From Rhizomucor pusillus (Eukaryota > Mucoromycota > Mucoromycetes > Mucorales > Lichtheimiaceae), in contig FWWN02000635.1 in assembly GCA_900175165.2 (NCBI GenBank), positions 55,997-119,996 of the forward strand: a stretch of DNA of 64,000 bases, in the 5' to 3' direction. A program made the translations under genes and the position numbers. The notes under the pieces were generated by a model. That model saw only the letters and a program-made list of their open reading frames with translations. It had not been told where the DNA came from and did not search any database. Positions 43,761 through 60,360 of the stretch are shown here, piece by piece. How positions within the stretch are numbered: the first letter of the stretch is position 1; each line of letters opens with the position of its first letter.

Positions 43761-45691
43761 ATGTCTGAACCATCGACAGAGACACCACAAAAGCCGGTCG
43801 ATGAGCAACCACCATCATCGTCATCGCCAGCGCCCGAGTCTTCGACTGATAAACCCATTGAGGACAAAGCATCCTCCAAGTACCAGCAACAGCAACAGCA
43901 ACAGCCTACACGCAAAAGGACCAGGGCAACTGCTGAACAACTAGCCGTCCTCGAAGACACCTTTGCGGTCAATGTCAGTCCCAACAGCAAGCTTCGCAAA
44001 CAGCTCGCTGAACAGCTAAAGATGAGCGAACGGTCAATTCAGATTTGGTTTCAGAACCGCAGAGCCAAAGTTAAGCACATGCAGAAGCGAGCACAGATAC
44101 AGATGCAACAGGCATCGATTCGGGCGCAACTGTACCACTACCATCAGCAGCATTATGGTTCACATCCCTACGGAGGCCCACCGCTGATGCCGTTACCGCA
44201 GCAACACCACCACGCTGCACCACATCCATACTATAGACCATACACACCAGCTCCTCCTGGTCCTGTTGCTCGGTTACCTGCTGTATCTCGTGCGCAGAGC
44301 GTCGATGCCATCAACCATCAGCGGGCATCGTCTGCTCCCACAGTTTCTGTACCACCTTCCACCGTCCATCCTCTCCATACTACCACCAACGTGACTCCGC
44401 CTCCTTCCCACATCCATTCTTCCTGGCCATTACAAACATCATCTATCACTGCACCTCAGCATTCCTCCTCCTCCCCATCAACATCTAGCCCTCATCTATC
44501 CCTTTCCCAATCTATTGCGGCCGAGCCCGCAATGCCGGCACTCGTTTCTGTGCCGGACGCTGGCCCAACCGCCATGCTGGCATCCACGTCTTCCTCTACT
44601 TGTTCTTCTTCTACATCTTCTTCGTCATGTTCGCAGCCTGCAACTTCTGCGTCGGAGCTAGGATATGCTCCCTCAACTCCCGCTGCAACTCCACCATCTG
44701 CCCTGAATCACCACCACGCTGCTGCTGCTGCAGCCATTGCTCACAATGATTTGTGGTGCTCTCCAGGTAAAACCTTAGAAAAATAATACGGAGAAATTAT
44801 CGCCCGGTTTCTCATCTATTGAATTTTTTAGACGAGGCAGACCATCTTGGTCGTGCACAATCTGTGAGCTTGGCAGTATCTGATCCCTTCATCGTTTGCT
44901 CCCGAGCGCTGAGTGATCCGATCGTGACGACGATCGATCCCTCTAGTCTCATGATGACACCTTCGACAAGTGCCAGCAGTAGCACAAGCAGCAGCACCAC
45001 CAGCAGCGATAGTTCCCACCACCAGCGCCAGAACAGCTTCAACGATGCTACCGTCGCACAACAGCAACAACAGCAGCCAGAATGCACACAGCTTAGTGCC
45101 ACCACCCTCACCGTTGGATCGTGGCACCGCATGAAGCTGCGCACGGATGATCTTGTTTGTGAGTACCGTGCCGATCGACACCAGTTCTGCTGGCACATTG
45201 CTGATAACGGCTGCCGCTTCCGTATGGAGATCGCGCTCGATGCGGTTGCGAGCATCGAATATGTTGCCAACGACTGCGATGTGCTTGCAGATGTCCACTT
45301 TGATATGAGCGAACCTCCGCTTTTCTACATGGAGAAGAATCAGGAGTGGATCCAGTGCAGCGACTTTACAGAGGGCAAGCAGGCTTCGCGCTTCTTTCGA
45401 CACACACTCAAGGGTATTGCACACCACATGAAAAATGACCTACTGGCCATGAGTACCATACATGAGGAGACGCGCCGACTCGTACGATTCATGGAGACAC
45501 CGGCACCGTACGCTGCTGCTGCTGCTGCTGATATGATGCTCACCGCAGGTGTTCCGCCACCACCGCCTCCTCCTTTGGGCCCGCATCAGTTCTACTGGGC
45601 CAGCGCGGCCATTCCACCACCTCCACCTCCACCTCCTCCACACATGATCAATCCATTTGTCAGTGAATCTGCGTGCGGATACATGAGTTAA
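43761..45691 (+). CDS. Homeobox transcription factor (Phx1/Yox1-like)
   Basis: Two exons (43761-44766, 44832-45691) give 621 residues. A polyQ run is followed by a homeodomain at about residues 50-110: RKRTRATAEQLAVLEDTFAVN, then KLRKQLAEQLKMSERSIQIWFQNRRAKVKH with the invariant W-F-x-N-x-R recognition helix. A long His/Pro/Ser-rich region follows. Exon 2 holds a conserved-looking folded module (TLTVGSWHRMKLRTDDLVCEY, FCWHIADNGCRFRMEIALDAV, HFDMSEPPLFYME, ASRFFRHTLKGIAHHMKNDL), then polyAla and poly-Pro. A similar C-terminal module accompanies the homeodomain in a class of fungal regulators including S. pombe Phx1, from memory. Nuclear DNA-binding regulator; targets unknown. The long CT-rich leader suggests regulated expression. 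Confidence 0.9.
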
Positions 45692-46013
45692 TTGGAGTTT
45701 TTCTTATTTTTGTGTGCGTGTCTGTTTTCTACCTGTGATATTTTGGAACTTTCAGCCTCCCCTCCCTGAACCCGCCCTCTTATCCTCATCTCTTATCTCT
45801 CTGTCTCTCTCTTTTTTTGTTTTCTTTTGTGTACAAATATCCATCTTTCTTGACAAAGAAAAAGAAATTAAAAAGGACCTTTGTTTTTTGGAATATTTTT
45901 TGTGGCGTGAAAGAAGGACAATCATGCTCCGGGCCCCCGGGTTGAAATCGCGAGCGCGCGCGCGTGTGGATCCGCTTTAGGCAGCACCTGCCCTCCCCAC
46001 CCATTCATCCACA
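45692..46013. other. Intergenic, homeobox to GET1
   Basis: 322 bp of pyrimidine-rich 3' flank of the homeobox gene plus a short promoter for GET1, including an alternating GCGC stretch (45950-45965). No gene seen. Confidence 0.6.
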
Positions 46014-46817
46014 ATGTACATTGCAACAGTAATCCTTATACTAGTTCTTGTAACTGAATCCATATCAAAAATTGGCTATAGTTTTATCTCGGCCTTTGTA
46101 AGTGGTTACATTTGTCCGAGATGAACAAAGGAAACATTGCAGGATGCTTAGGGATCACTTTAGGTATATAATTGGTACACTCGTTTGACGAACAATGAGA
46201 AGCTTTTGAAGCAGAAAAAGCTGAAGAGAGACCTGCTTAAAATCAAGAATGAATTATCACAGACGAGCTCACAGGTGAGAACCTTTATAGAAAAGGTAAA
46301 ACCGGATCAATGGCACTGAATATGTTGCGTAGGACGAGTTTGCAAAATGGGCAAAGTTGAGGCGAAGATTGGACAAGGGTGTTTCCGAGCTAGAGCAATT
46401 AAGCAAGTATACTACTAGCGGCAATGTTGTCTATGATAAACATATCATTGTTACTAACATACACAGCGTTGATTAGCATCTTCTATTGCCATGGAAAAGG
46501 CAGCGTTTGAAGTACCTGTCCGAAGCGCGTTGTGGTTCACGATCCACGGCACACGCATCCTTGTCACATTTTGCTATTTCAGGCGCGCAGCATTCTACCT
46601 TCCACCGGGCTGGTTCGGTCCCGCAGAACAGCTCTTGTGGCTACCTTATGGTCCCAGAGGCGCTGTCAGCATTGCAGTCTGGACATTGGCGTGTCGCCAG
46701 ATCTTTAAGCAAGTTTTCAATCTCATCAAGGAATTTTATCTGCAAGAAAAGAAAAGGGATCAAGTCGCAGCGTCCTCAACGACATCCTCCCCTTTTAGCA
46801 GTCGTAAATCGCAGTAG
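46014..46817 (+). CDS. GET1: GET1, ER membrane receptor subunit for tail-anchored proteins
   Basis: Four exons (46014-46097, 46164-46274, 46333-46402, 46477-46817) give 201 residues. TM1 is at the N-terminus (MYIATVILILVLVTESI). It is followed by the cytosolic coiled coil that opens Get3 (NNEKLLKQKKLKRDLLKIKNEL; DEFAKWAKLRRRLDKGVSELEQL), then TM2 and TM3 with the family motif FYLPPGWFGPAEQLLWLPYGPRGAVSIAVWTLACRQ. With Get2 it receives tail-anchored cargo from Get3. Intron 3 (46403-46476) must use a GC donor (GCAAGT), because no GT donor in the right phase joins the coiled coil to TSSIAMEKAAFEV. It contains a TTACTAAC branch point. Confidence 0.93.
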
Positions 46818-47063
46818 ATAAACTCTAACTAGGCTTGCAAATCCTGGAAAAATTGTTTATACATACAAATGCAAACATATCACATGTGAGGGGATCTTGT
46901 AAAAGACATGAGATGCATATTTAAGAGCTTGATTCTTCTCTTCCGACTTGCTAAAGAGAGGGCTTGCGTATCTTCCAGTTGCAACAAAAGACAGTAATGT
47001 CCCTTTATATATATGTATAAATATTGGTATGTAGTTTCGCTATTGTTGTCCGTCACACCTTGT

Positions 47064-49268
47064 TCAGTCGTCGTATATCGATGTTTTTGGCATGACCATG
47101 TTCTTTTCATTGAAGATAGGACCCATCTCCTTTAGCCAGAGTGAGCGCTTTTCCATAGCAGCCACGGCATGTTCTGAGAGTGGTGGTTTTGGAGCTGATC
47201 CTGACTTTCGCTTCTTGACTTTTTGCGCTCGCTTTGCATACGTAGAACGATCACGGTGTCAATAACGACTCTTCAAGACTGATTAGTATCGTAATACTTA
47301 CGAATCGTTTCACGTAGCTCTGTTCGACTTGTTGGTCAAAGGTATCTAGTACTTGCTGGTATTCTTCGTATTGTAATTGCTGGTCTACTACCTTGAGAAG
47401 TTTGCGTTTTCGATCCTCATTCACTTGCACCTGCTCCTTCAATTCCTGCTGCAACCGCCTCAACTCTGCTGATATTTCATCATCCTCCTGCGCTGGCCAA
47501 TCGCCCTGTTTGACCTCTAGTTAACAAACTGATAACCATTGTACTTTCTTTCATTTGCATTGTTTACCTCCAACTGCTCTTCTTGAAGCACTTTAGCGTA
47601 GCACAATTCTTCCTTTAGTCTTTCTTCAAAGCCTTCGTCGTCAGGGACATGTGATGCAATTTCCACTTCTTCAATAATGCTTTCATCATCCGTCTCTTGG
47701 TCTGTCAGATTTTCGGTCTCCGAGTTAGATTCCCCATCATCCGTTTCAGGCTTGATGTCACGAGCTTCTTCGTCTGCTTTAGATGGTTCCGGCATCAAAC
47801 AACTCAACCACCGCTGTAAAACAGAGTTATCGTCGTTCCGATAACGTTTCCGGGCCTCACGGTCTTCGTTCTCGTCCTCTTCGCCAGTGATTAGGGAGAA
47901 TGAACGTTTGGAGGATGATCCTGCTACTGCTCTCGAATAGCTAACATCGTCGTCGCCCAGCAGCAACGCCTCCTCCTGTTCCCATTTCTCCTTGTAATGT
48001 TGGCCAAGGGGTGGTATCTCAAATGGAGTAGCATCGTCGTCCTAGTTCATTCATTGCCGCGCAAGTGAGAGAGTAGCTCATCATCCGAAGGATGATTCTG
48101 CAAGCTTACCTTTTGCAGTAAGAACTCTCGATCATCTTCCGTGAGAGCTCGGAAATATGGCTCCATCGCGCTCCAGTAGGTATAGATTGGTACTTGGTTC
48201 TGAGGCTTTACTCTCACGAAATCCAGCTCCTCGTCGCGATTCGGATTATGCCCATTATTTGTCGCCCTCTTCTTTTGATTGCTTATCGGCTGTGAATCCT
48301 CATCCGCCTTCCGCTTCCGTTGCAGCGTATCCTACGTAGATATTTATGGGGGTCATCAACAACCAATCTCTCAGCCAAAGACGCTCAAGCAACTTACCAG
48401 TGAATTCAAATACGTTCCTTCCTCGATCTCATCATCCTCCTGCATTGCCGCGTTGGCTGCACCGTTGTGCCGTTCCAGGTAATCCGGTGTGCTAGAGTAC
48501 AAGCCTATTGTTTTATTTTGTCAATGTGCAGATCAGCATGTTGTACCACCAACAATGTCCTTTTCTTTCTAACTTACCATTTGTGCCATTGCGATCGCTG
48601 TCCTCCCTTCTCCTTCGTCGCTTGAGCGTCTCCAATGCCCTGTGTATGCATCGCAACAGGTACCGTTAGTAGCAAACACGCGATGCAAGCATAAACCGTG
48701 AGTATACGTACGCTTGACGTTCCAACTGGCTTTTGGATATGCGGGAAACGTGCGAGCGCGAAGAAGCAGGACCCTCATACTCGTCTGCCAAAAAAAGGGG
48801 GAAATAGACCGATGCATTAACCCAACTTTTTCTGTTTCTTCCCGGGCCTTGTTTCTTGTTGCATACCTCGATCATGCTTTCGTATTCGCTCGATAACCTT
48901 GATATCTTTGCCGCCGCGTGATGGTTCTGCAGAAGAAGAACCTAAAAGAGCAAGCGTTGTTGCAGCTGTCAAGAGCCTAATTGTCCCAATGGCAACTTAC
49001 GTCGCGTTTGTTGCGAGCGCAGCAACGGCCCTTTCTCGAGCCTGGCCAGATCGCGTTCGAGGCGTTCCTTGCGCTCTTCCGGGTCGCCGAGGATGCTTTC
49101 GAGATCTCGTCGCATTTGATCGAGATCTTGACGACTTGGTATGTCCTTCTCCTGCAGTGGGAGACCAGTAGGATCTCTGTTGTGTTGAAGAGCTTGCTGG
49201 AACGCAGCATTCCTTGTCATGCTCCTGGTCACACGTCTTGTCAATTCGTATTCTCGATCGGGGTCCAT
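47064..49268 (-). CDS. NGG1: NGG1/ADA3, SAGA histone acetyltransferase adaptor
   Basis: Nine exons (49268-49001, 48941-48867, 48784-48712, 48639-48578, 48504-48398, 48331-48110, 48041-47568, 47514-47302, 47231-47064) give 553 residues. All junction phases agree. The N-terminal half is charged and coiled (DLDQMRRDLESILGDPEER). The Ada3 core begins at VPIYTYWSAMEPYFRALTEDDREFLLQ, followed by an acidic region (EEDENEDREARKR) and the C-terminal helical block EISAELRRLQQELKEQ...HAVAAMEKRSLWLKEMGPIF. This domain holds Ada2-Gcn5 together in SAGA/ADA. Acts in the nucleus in transcription activation. Divergent from CGR1, convergent with GET1. In name only it is linked to NIF3 elsewhere in this window. 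Confidence 0.9.
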
Positions 49269-49791
49269 GGTGCGCCTTTGGAAAGGAAAGGAGTGGAGTG
49301 CAGTGGGGGCAGAAACTGGAAACCGGAAAAGAGAGTAGAAGAGAAATTCCACAAATTAAGGCAGGTCTTTTCTGGGCCGGCTGTTGCTTGATCTCTATGC
49401 ATATACCGAGCTAAAACGCACTGGGACTTGCAGCACTACCTGGTGGACGCGAGTTTCACCTTTTGTGAGGCATATGAACGGTACGCAAACTGAAGCAAGA
49501 GCAGCATATTTATCCCATTTTCACGCGCATCTTTTATCATTCAACGTTGCCGATCTAGCGCCTTAAGGTTCTGCTAAGGTAAGGTATGTCCTCAGTTGTA
49601 GAAAAACAGTGCAGAAAAAACATGTGGTACCTGGATATGCTTCAAAAACGCGCTGGCTGGGATGGACCCTTTCTGAGAGTGGAAATGGGGAATCCGGCAG
49701 CAATGCCTGGGCACTTGCAAGCCTTCTCCGAAACTTTTTTCCTCTTCCTCTGCTTCCTTTGCTTTTTATATACGTTGCTTTTTAGATCACA
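49269..49791. other. Intergenic, divergent promoter NGG1 / CGR1
   Basis: 523 bp between two divergent start codons. No further gene seen; it probably carries both promoters. Confidence 0.6.
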
Positions 49792-50414
49792 ATGACAGAC
49801 AAAGCATCTACTGCCGATCCCAAAGTAGCCGAAGGAGGTGTAGTCGACACACAAAACAGACGTGTATCAGGTATAGAACGCAAAACTATGGCCGAGAGAT
49901 CAGCCAGGTTAGATCTCAAGTGCTAATCAACGATGCAGGGAAAAACTGGAAACTGAGAAAGACAGCAACTGGAAGAGCACAGAAAGCAAAGTATCTTCGC
50001 CGGTCGTGGGAGCAACGTACCGAGGAAAGAAAGAAGAAGGAAGCTGTCAAGGCCTTAGAAAAGCAAATGAAGGACGAAATCCAGGCCGAAAAGGACGTGC
50101 GTAATATATCTTGTCAAATCAGAATACAATGTTCTGTGCTCATTCTTGGATTTTACAGAGGAGACGGCAGATTACAATGGAGCGTAGGAAGATCAAGGAA
50201 GAGAAAGAAAGAATGGAAATGCTCGCTGCCAAGGTAAAGTGTCGGTTGTCCTTTTGGGGAAAAAGAAGGAGGAGGGGATGTAGATGTCCCAGGGATACAC
50301 CCTTTGAATATGGACACACAAATTAATTAAACATGAATTTGACATCCTTAGATGTCTGCAAAGCGATTACAACGATTAAGGAAACGGGAGGCACGGAAGA
50401 AGGCCCGAGTATGA
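49792..50414 (+). CDS. CGR1: CGR1, rRNA-processing protein
   Basis: Four exons (49792-49870, 49939-50096, 50159-50233, 50352-50414) give 124 residues, close to yeast Cgr1. After an acidic N-terminus comes GKNWKLRKTATGRAQKAKYLRRSWEQRTEERKKKEAVKALEKQMKDEI, then RRRRQITMERRKIKEEKERMEMLAAKMSAKRLQRLRKREARKKARV. This is the highly charged single-helix pattern with the family signature K-x-W near the N-terminus and MxAKRxxRLxxRExRxK at the end. Cgr1 acts in the nucleolus in 60S subunit maturation. The last exon is 63 nt and begins with ATG by chance. Confidence 0.93.
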
Positions 50415-50983
50415 TGATGCCACCAACGCAGAGTGCTGCATGTCATGAGCATGAAAAGCCGTGTGCTTCTTTTCTGCCCTTGTACAACAGATGAAAATAT
50501 TGCATAGTTATGTCATTAAACCAACCGGTTCATGTATACAAGCGAATGAACACAGACTGCTACCCTCGTTGTTCGCGGTACTGTCCCGCCAGCGGGCGTT
50601 CGAGCAAAAACAATGTGTTAATAGCACGCAAAAGTGCACGAGTAAAAGCGTTCGCTCTACCCATAAAAGGTCATTGACGTCTGACCTCCTTCAATCGACA
50701 CTTTCCTTTCTCTCTTTCTCTCTTTCTCTCTTTTTTCCCTTTTCCATACACACACCGCAACTTTTCCTTCCCTCCCCCTGCTGTTTGTATCGCAAAAGCA
50801 ACGCCTTCCGCTAGTACTTTCTTTGTGTGTTTGTTTTCAAGCTGGGCTTTATTGCTACAAGATCGCGACGCTTTCCTCACTGAAATAAAAGCAAGCACAC
50901 ACATACACACAAAGACACAGCACATTTGTCCGTCATTGCAGCAAGGACATTTCTACTACTCGATTGACTCCCTTAATTGTGCT
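50415..50983. other. Intergenic, CGR1 to PKA; pyrimidine tract
   Basis: 569 bp holding the PKA promoter/leader, with a (CTTT/CTCT)n tract at about 50697-50745. No gene seen. Confidence 0.6.
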
Positions 50984-52920
<1,937 letters not shown>

Positions 52921-53521
52921 CATTCCTGCATCGATATCAGTTTATCTCTCTCTCTCTCTGTGTCACCACGCACGTTCACACATTATATCTTTCATAACAT
53001 GATCCTTTCCTCCCTTTCTCTCTCTATCTCAAGCATTCTCTCCACCACCTCTCTCTGTCTCTTTCTTTTCTGTGTATTCGCTATCCCAAATCACACGCAA
53101 AATATGCATCGTTGACAAATTGCTCTTTGTATATCCCCCATTTTTACAGTATCGCTTTCTTCAATACCAGCTGTGTATTTTCCATTTGATGGATTGCTTT
53201 TTTCTTCCTTATATCCTCCCTTTTTTCCCTTCATCCTTTGTGCATGCATCGATGTCAAACTCGCAATTAAAGTCGCAACCAACAGTTATCAATCAATGAT
53301 TTAACTTAAAAATAATTTTGCAATGCTGTTTGTCTCTCCCTGGATGTTTTACGTTCCAGAGGGGACAGACCTAGGCGAGAGATGCCCACACACACATGAG
53401 AGAAAGAGAGAGAGAGAGAGTGGACGAGAGAAAAACGCAGCAGAATATCCCTTTTTTCCCTCTCTTTCTTCATTTCCTTCCCCACCTTCAATTACCCCCC
53501 CCCCTTTTTTTCAATATTCGT
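52921..53521. other. Intergenic with CT and GA microsatellites
   Basis: PKA 3' flank and promoter of the next open frame. Simple repeats: (CT)n at about 52945-52962, a CT-rich block at 53010-53070, and (GA)n at 53397-53421. No gene seen. Confidence 0.65.
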
Positions 53522-54025
53522 ATGGCAAACTTTGTTCAAAAATTGTTTAAAAGATGCAACATCTTGCGACAAAAAAGATATCGGCTGTATCGACCTAAAC
53601 CCTCTAACAGTCCCGACACTGAACGGTCTCATCAGCGAAGGCAAACGATCATAGTTATAGATTGCCAAGAGACTGAGCAATACGACAAAGTCAAGTTCGT
53701 TGCTCCAGCAGAAGAAGAAACAAAAGTAGAACAAGGTCAAGACTTGCTATATCAATGTATCCAGAATGTGTTTTCAGGATCAATGGTTCTGACCATGCCC
53801 GAATCAACTGAGAACCCTCCTCGTTGTCCTTATCGTCGTCAGCACCAGCAACGCCAACGTAAACGATGGTCCACTGGAATGATAGACCCTGCTCTTATAA
53901 TCAACGACCCTTTAGAGGAACGGCGTCGATCGGCTCACTTCGTAATTCGGAACATGCCGCCTCCAACGTGTGGATACCATTACCTAACATCCATCCCAGA
54001 AACATCTTGCTTAGAGGCTGTCTAA
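53522..54025 (+). CDS. Small basic orphan protein
   Basis: A single open frame of 167 residues, MANFVQKLFKRCNILRQKRYRLYRP...TSCLEAV, following a pyrimidine-rich leader typical of genes in this window. It is basic with several Arg/Gln clusters (YRRQHQQRQRKRW), a possible strand IIVIDCQETEQYDKV and an LEERRRSAHFVIRN segment. No membrane segment or signal peptide. I do not recognise a family. Its length, ATG context and position between two real genes support a gene, but lineage-specific noise cannot be excluded. Confidence 0.5.
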   Translation: MANFVQKLFKRCNILRQKRYRLYRPKPSNSPDTERSHQRRQTIIVIDCQETEQYDKVKFVAPAEEETKVEQGQDLLYQCIQNVFSGSMVLTMPESTENPPRCPYRRQHQQRQRKRWSTGMIDPALIINDPLEERRRSAHFVIRNMPPPTCGYHYLTSIPETSCLEAV

Positions 54026-54185
54026 ATTTCCTTGTTCCATCAAGAAGGTTATTGCACAACTTGTTTCATCGTACATAAAAAAAGCAACAATGGCATTATT
54101 TTCTTGCATTCTACATCATTGTCTATCCAACAATGGGGAAGGAATGGAGCTGTTGTTGTTATTGTTTATCATTTAGCCCGAAACG

Positions 54186-56198
54186 TTAAAGGAGTTGTTG
54201 GCCAAACCAGTAGCCGTCCTCGGCTGGCGTCTTGCGTTCAATGCCTGGTGTGTTTTCGCACACTTTGGCCATCCGCAGCAGCAGCGCTTCGTTCCACCAC
54301 GCAGCAACGAGCTGCAGCCCGATCGGTCTCCCGTCATCCGTGAATCCGGCAGGGAAACTAAGCGCAGGGACACCAGCAAAGCTCGCTAGCGTCACGAAAT
54401 TCATGGTGTGGACGGTGAGACTGGTGTTGCTGAGTCCGTGCGAGAGTGCCTTTTCGGGTATTTCGGGTGTCTGGATAGCTGTTGTAGGCATAAGGATCAG
54501 ATCAACCTCCTTGTACAGTTGGCACAGCTGTCTCAAAGTCATTGTGCGGATTTGCTGCGCTCGGACATAGTCCGAGCCACTGAGGTGCCGCGAAACAGCC
54601 ATCAACAGACGGGTATGCGGCAGAAATTGGCGCTGCTGCGCGGCTGGAAACGTGCGTGCATAGTTGTTCATTTCTGTGCAGATAGTAGTGAGATGCGCTC
54701 TCTTAACCAGAGGCATATCAAGCGGTGGAGTCTGCATTTCAACTATTTTCGCGCCGAGTTTCTCAAAGTGCTTTGCAAACGTTTCCAGCTGCGAAAGAAT
54801 CGCTGGTTCAACAGTCTTTTCGTTCCACTCAGGGACAATCGCGATTTTGATGCCTTGCAGACTATCAATTTTATCATAGTCCTGCAACGAAGGCGTAGGT
54901 TGACTGAGCGACGGTGGATACTTTGGATCCGGCCCTGCGATCGCTTGGTAGGTCAATGCCAGATCATCAGGGGTTGCTGCTAGAGGTCCAAACACGTCCA
55001 GCGATGGTGCAATCGGATCTTTTTCGTGGTGATGAATGCATTGCTTTTAGCAACCAGAAATGGCTCCTCCCACTATAGTTCACAAAAAAGACTTACAGCT
55101 TCCAAATGTGGATATTCTTCCATACGTCGGTTTTAAGCCGTAAACGCCACAGAAACTCGAGGGAATCCTGTTGCACGCGTAAAGTTTGGATCAACCAAAT
55201 GCAAGTCTCATCTTTTTTCGCTTAATCTCATACCGAATAGACCCGCCACTGTCTGCGCCTATAGAAATAGGAACAAGTCCGGCAGCCACGGAGCCTCCAC
55301 TGCCACCGCTCGATCCACCGCAGGAACATTTCGGCTTGTAAGGATTCTTTGGCGTACCGGTAACAGGGTTTACGGTGAATACACTGAAAAATATCGTTAA
55401 CAATGCTTATCACAAACCTGCAGATTACAGGCTCCACTTACTCCCAACCAATCTCGTTCATAGAAGTGTGTCCGATGATAATAGCACCGGCCTCGCGCAG
55501 GCGTTTCACAACCGTCGAATCCTCTTGCTCGGGACATCCGACATTGATAAATGCCGATCCTAGCCTGGTCTCAAATCCTTTGATTGCCATCTCCTCCTTG
55601 ATCGAGACGAATACACCGTCCAGTGGACCAAGAGGCTCGGCGTTTTTCCATCGTTGCGTGGACGCTTCTGCCTGCAAACGAATGGATGTTTCATCAAAAA
55701 CTCGCATCCAGTGGCAATCACGTGTTTCGTCCAGCACTTTAATCAATCGCTCAGCGACCTATTAGGCACAATGAATTTCATCTCTCAGTTATGTAAACGG
55801 GGAGAAGCGCGGTTTCATTTACGCATTGTACCTCGGTAGGCGTCGTTTTCCCGGATCGATATGCTTCTTGGTAAGCTGCAGCGGAAATGAACGGAACACT
55901 GGTGCATTTCGTCGGTTTGAATGTCTCCTCGGCAGCAGCCTTTGGACGGGAAAAATGGTTGTAGTCTGCCGGAATAGGGATAGTCGTAGGCTCGTCTGTC
56001 AAGTTATTTATACTTTGTAGCTGAAAGAACTGGCCATCGCTCGCTAACTTGTGTGATAGCGAAGGAAACCACTCTGCCAATGTAGCGACAGCAGAGAGAG
56101 TCCAGCCATACAATTCAGGCGCTGCAAATTCCTGGGTGTTGTGTTAGTGGCAACTTCACCTCAACCTTTTCCGATTGACCTACCTTCTCCTTTGCCAT
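54186..56198 (-). CDS. Amidase-signature hydrolase (acetamidase/general amidase type)
   Basis: Six exons (56198-56184, 56131-55832, 55758-55442, 55383-55234, 55167-55097, 55018-54186) give 561 residues. The amidase-signature catalytic set is present: Lys in [13 protein letters not shown], the Gly/Ser motif [38 protein letters not shown] with cis-Ser and Ser nucleophile, then [10 protein letters not shown] and [11 protein letters not shown]. The C-terminal half has [15 protein letters not shown] and [25 protein letters not shown]. Such enzymes cleave carboxamides to acid and ammonia; the substrate cannot be read from sequence. It is not the GatA type: length and context match fungal general amidases. 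The first coding exon has only five codons (MAKEK), so an alternative start further down cannot be ruled out. Confidence 0.9.
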
Positions 56199-56627
56199 AT
56201 TGCAAGATTTGTTGAGTAGTCAAGAAAGAATGCAAGGTAGAGCTGCTTTTGATCTCGGTGTGGCACAGCTTATTTTGAATGCAGATCGGCCATATTGAGT
56301 CAGCAATATTCCCATAGCAGTCAAATGTTTCATTGCATAGTTTTCCTGTCAAACACTATCTGTCATGAATGTTGGTGGTGGCTCTTTATCTATGATATAC
56401 ATGTATCTCTTTCCACGACATCGCTCTCTTTTCTCCTTATCAAAATGAATTGACCCCGCATGAAATACGTCAAACACGTGTTATCGGAATGTTTGTGCAA
56501 CCAGGATTAATGATTAATTGCCGACGCTCGGCTTCAGATTTCTGATGCCAAGGTTTCAGCTTTATCAAAAGGAAAAACAGTGTCCACAAATTCTATTAAT
56601 CTAGAGATATTTTTGTAGTTTCTTGAT
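56199..56627. other. Intergenic, amidase promoter and SERCA 3' flank
   Basis: 429 bp between two same-strand genes (minus). No coding signal seen. Confidence 0.6.
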
Positions 56628-59936
<3,309 letters not shown>

Positions 59937-60360
59937 GTGCGTAAGAGGAGAGACTTGGAGGTTTTGCCTGCAACGTGGCCGCGCTCTGTCGCCTTATTGT
60001 CAACGCGGACATTGAATACGTCCTAAGTGACCTTACAAATCTAGCACCTAGTTCGTCAAGCGCATGTTCGTCGCTTGCATGCTTTCCCTCTTGCTCGGAT
60101 TACTTCACAGCATTTTGTATATGACCGTCAAGACCATTGTGCTAACAATGTGCTATTTTTTCTCAGTCTATATATTGAAACACCATGCAAAGGACACTTT
60201 GAACAGCAAATTTTCCTTTTAGCCCATCTAAAGGTTCCGAATACACTCCGCGCGCACCCTACTTGGCAAAATCATCCTTTTTAGCGATAATATTAAAAGA
60301 AACAAATAAATATTTGGTACGGGTAAAAGAAAAGAGTGTACATTTCTTAACTAGGATATA
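59937..60360. other. Intergenic, SERCA promoter / DUF4291 3' flank
   Basis: 424 bp. No coding signal on either strand. Confidence 0.6.

Noticed and set aside
44828..45427. Minus-strand open frame of about 200 codons
   Set aside because: Antisense to homeobox exon 2; Cys/Leu runs are the reverse of Gln and Ser repeats.
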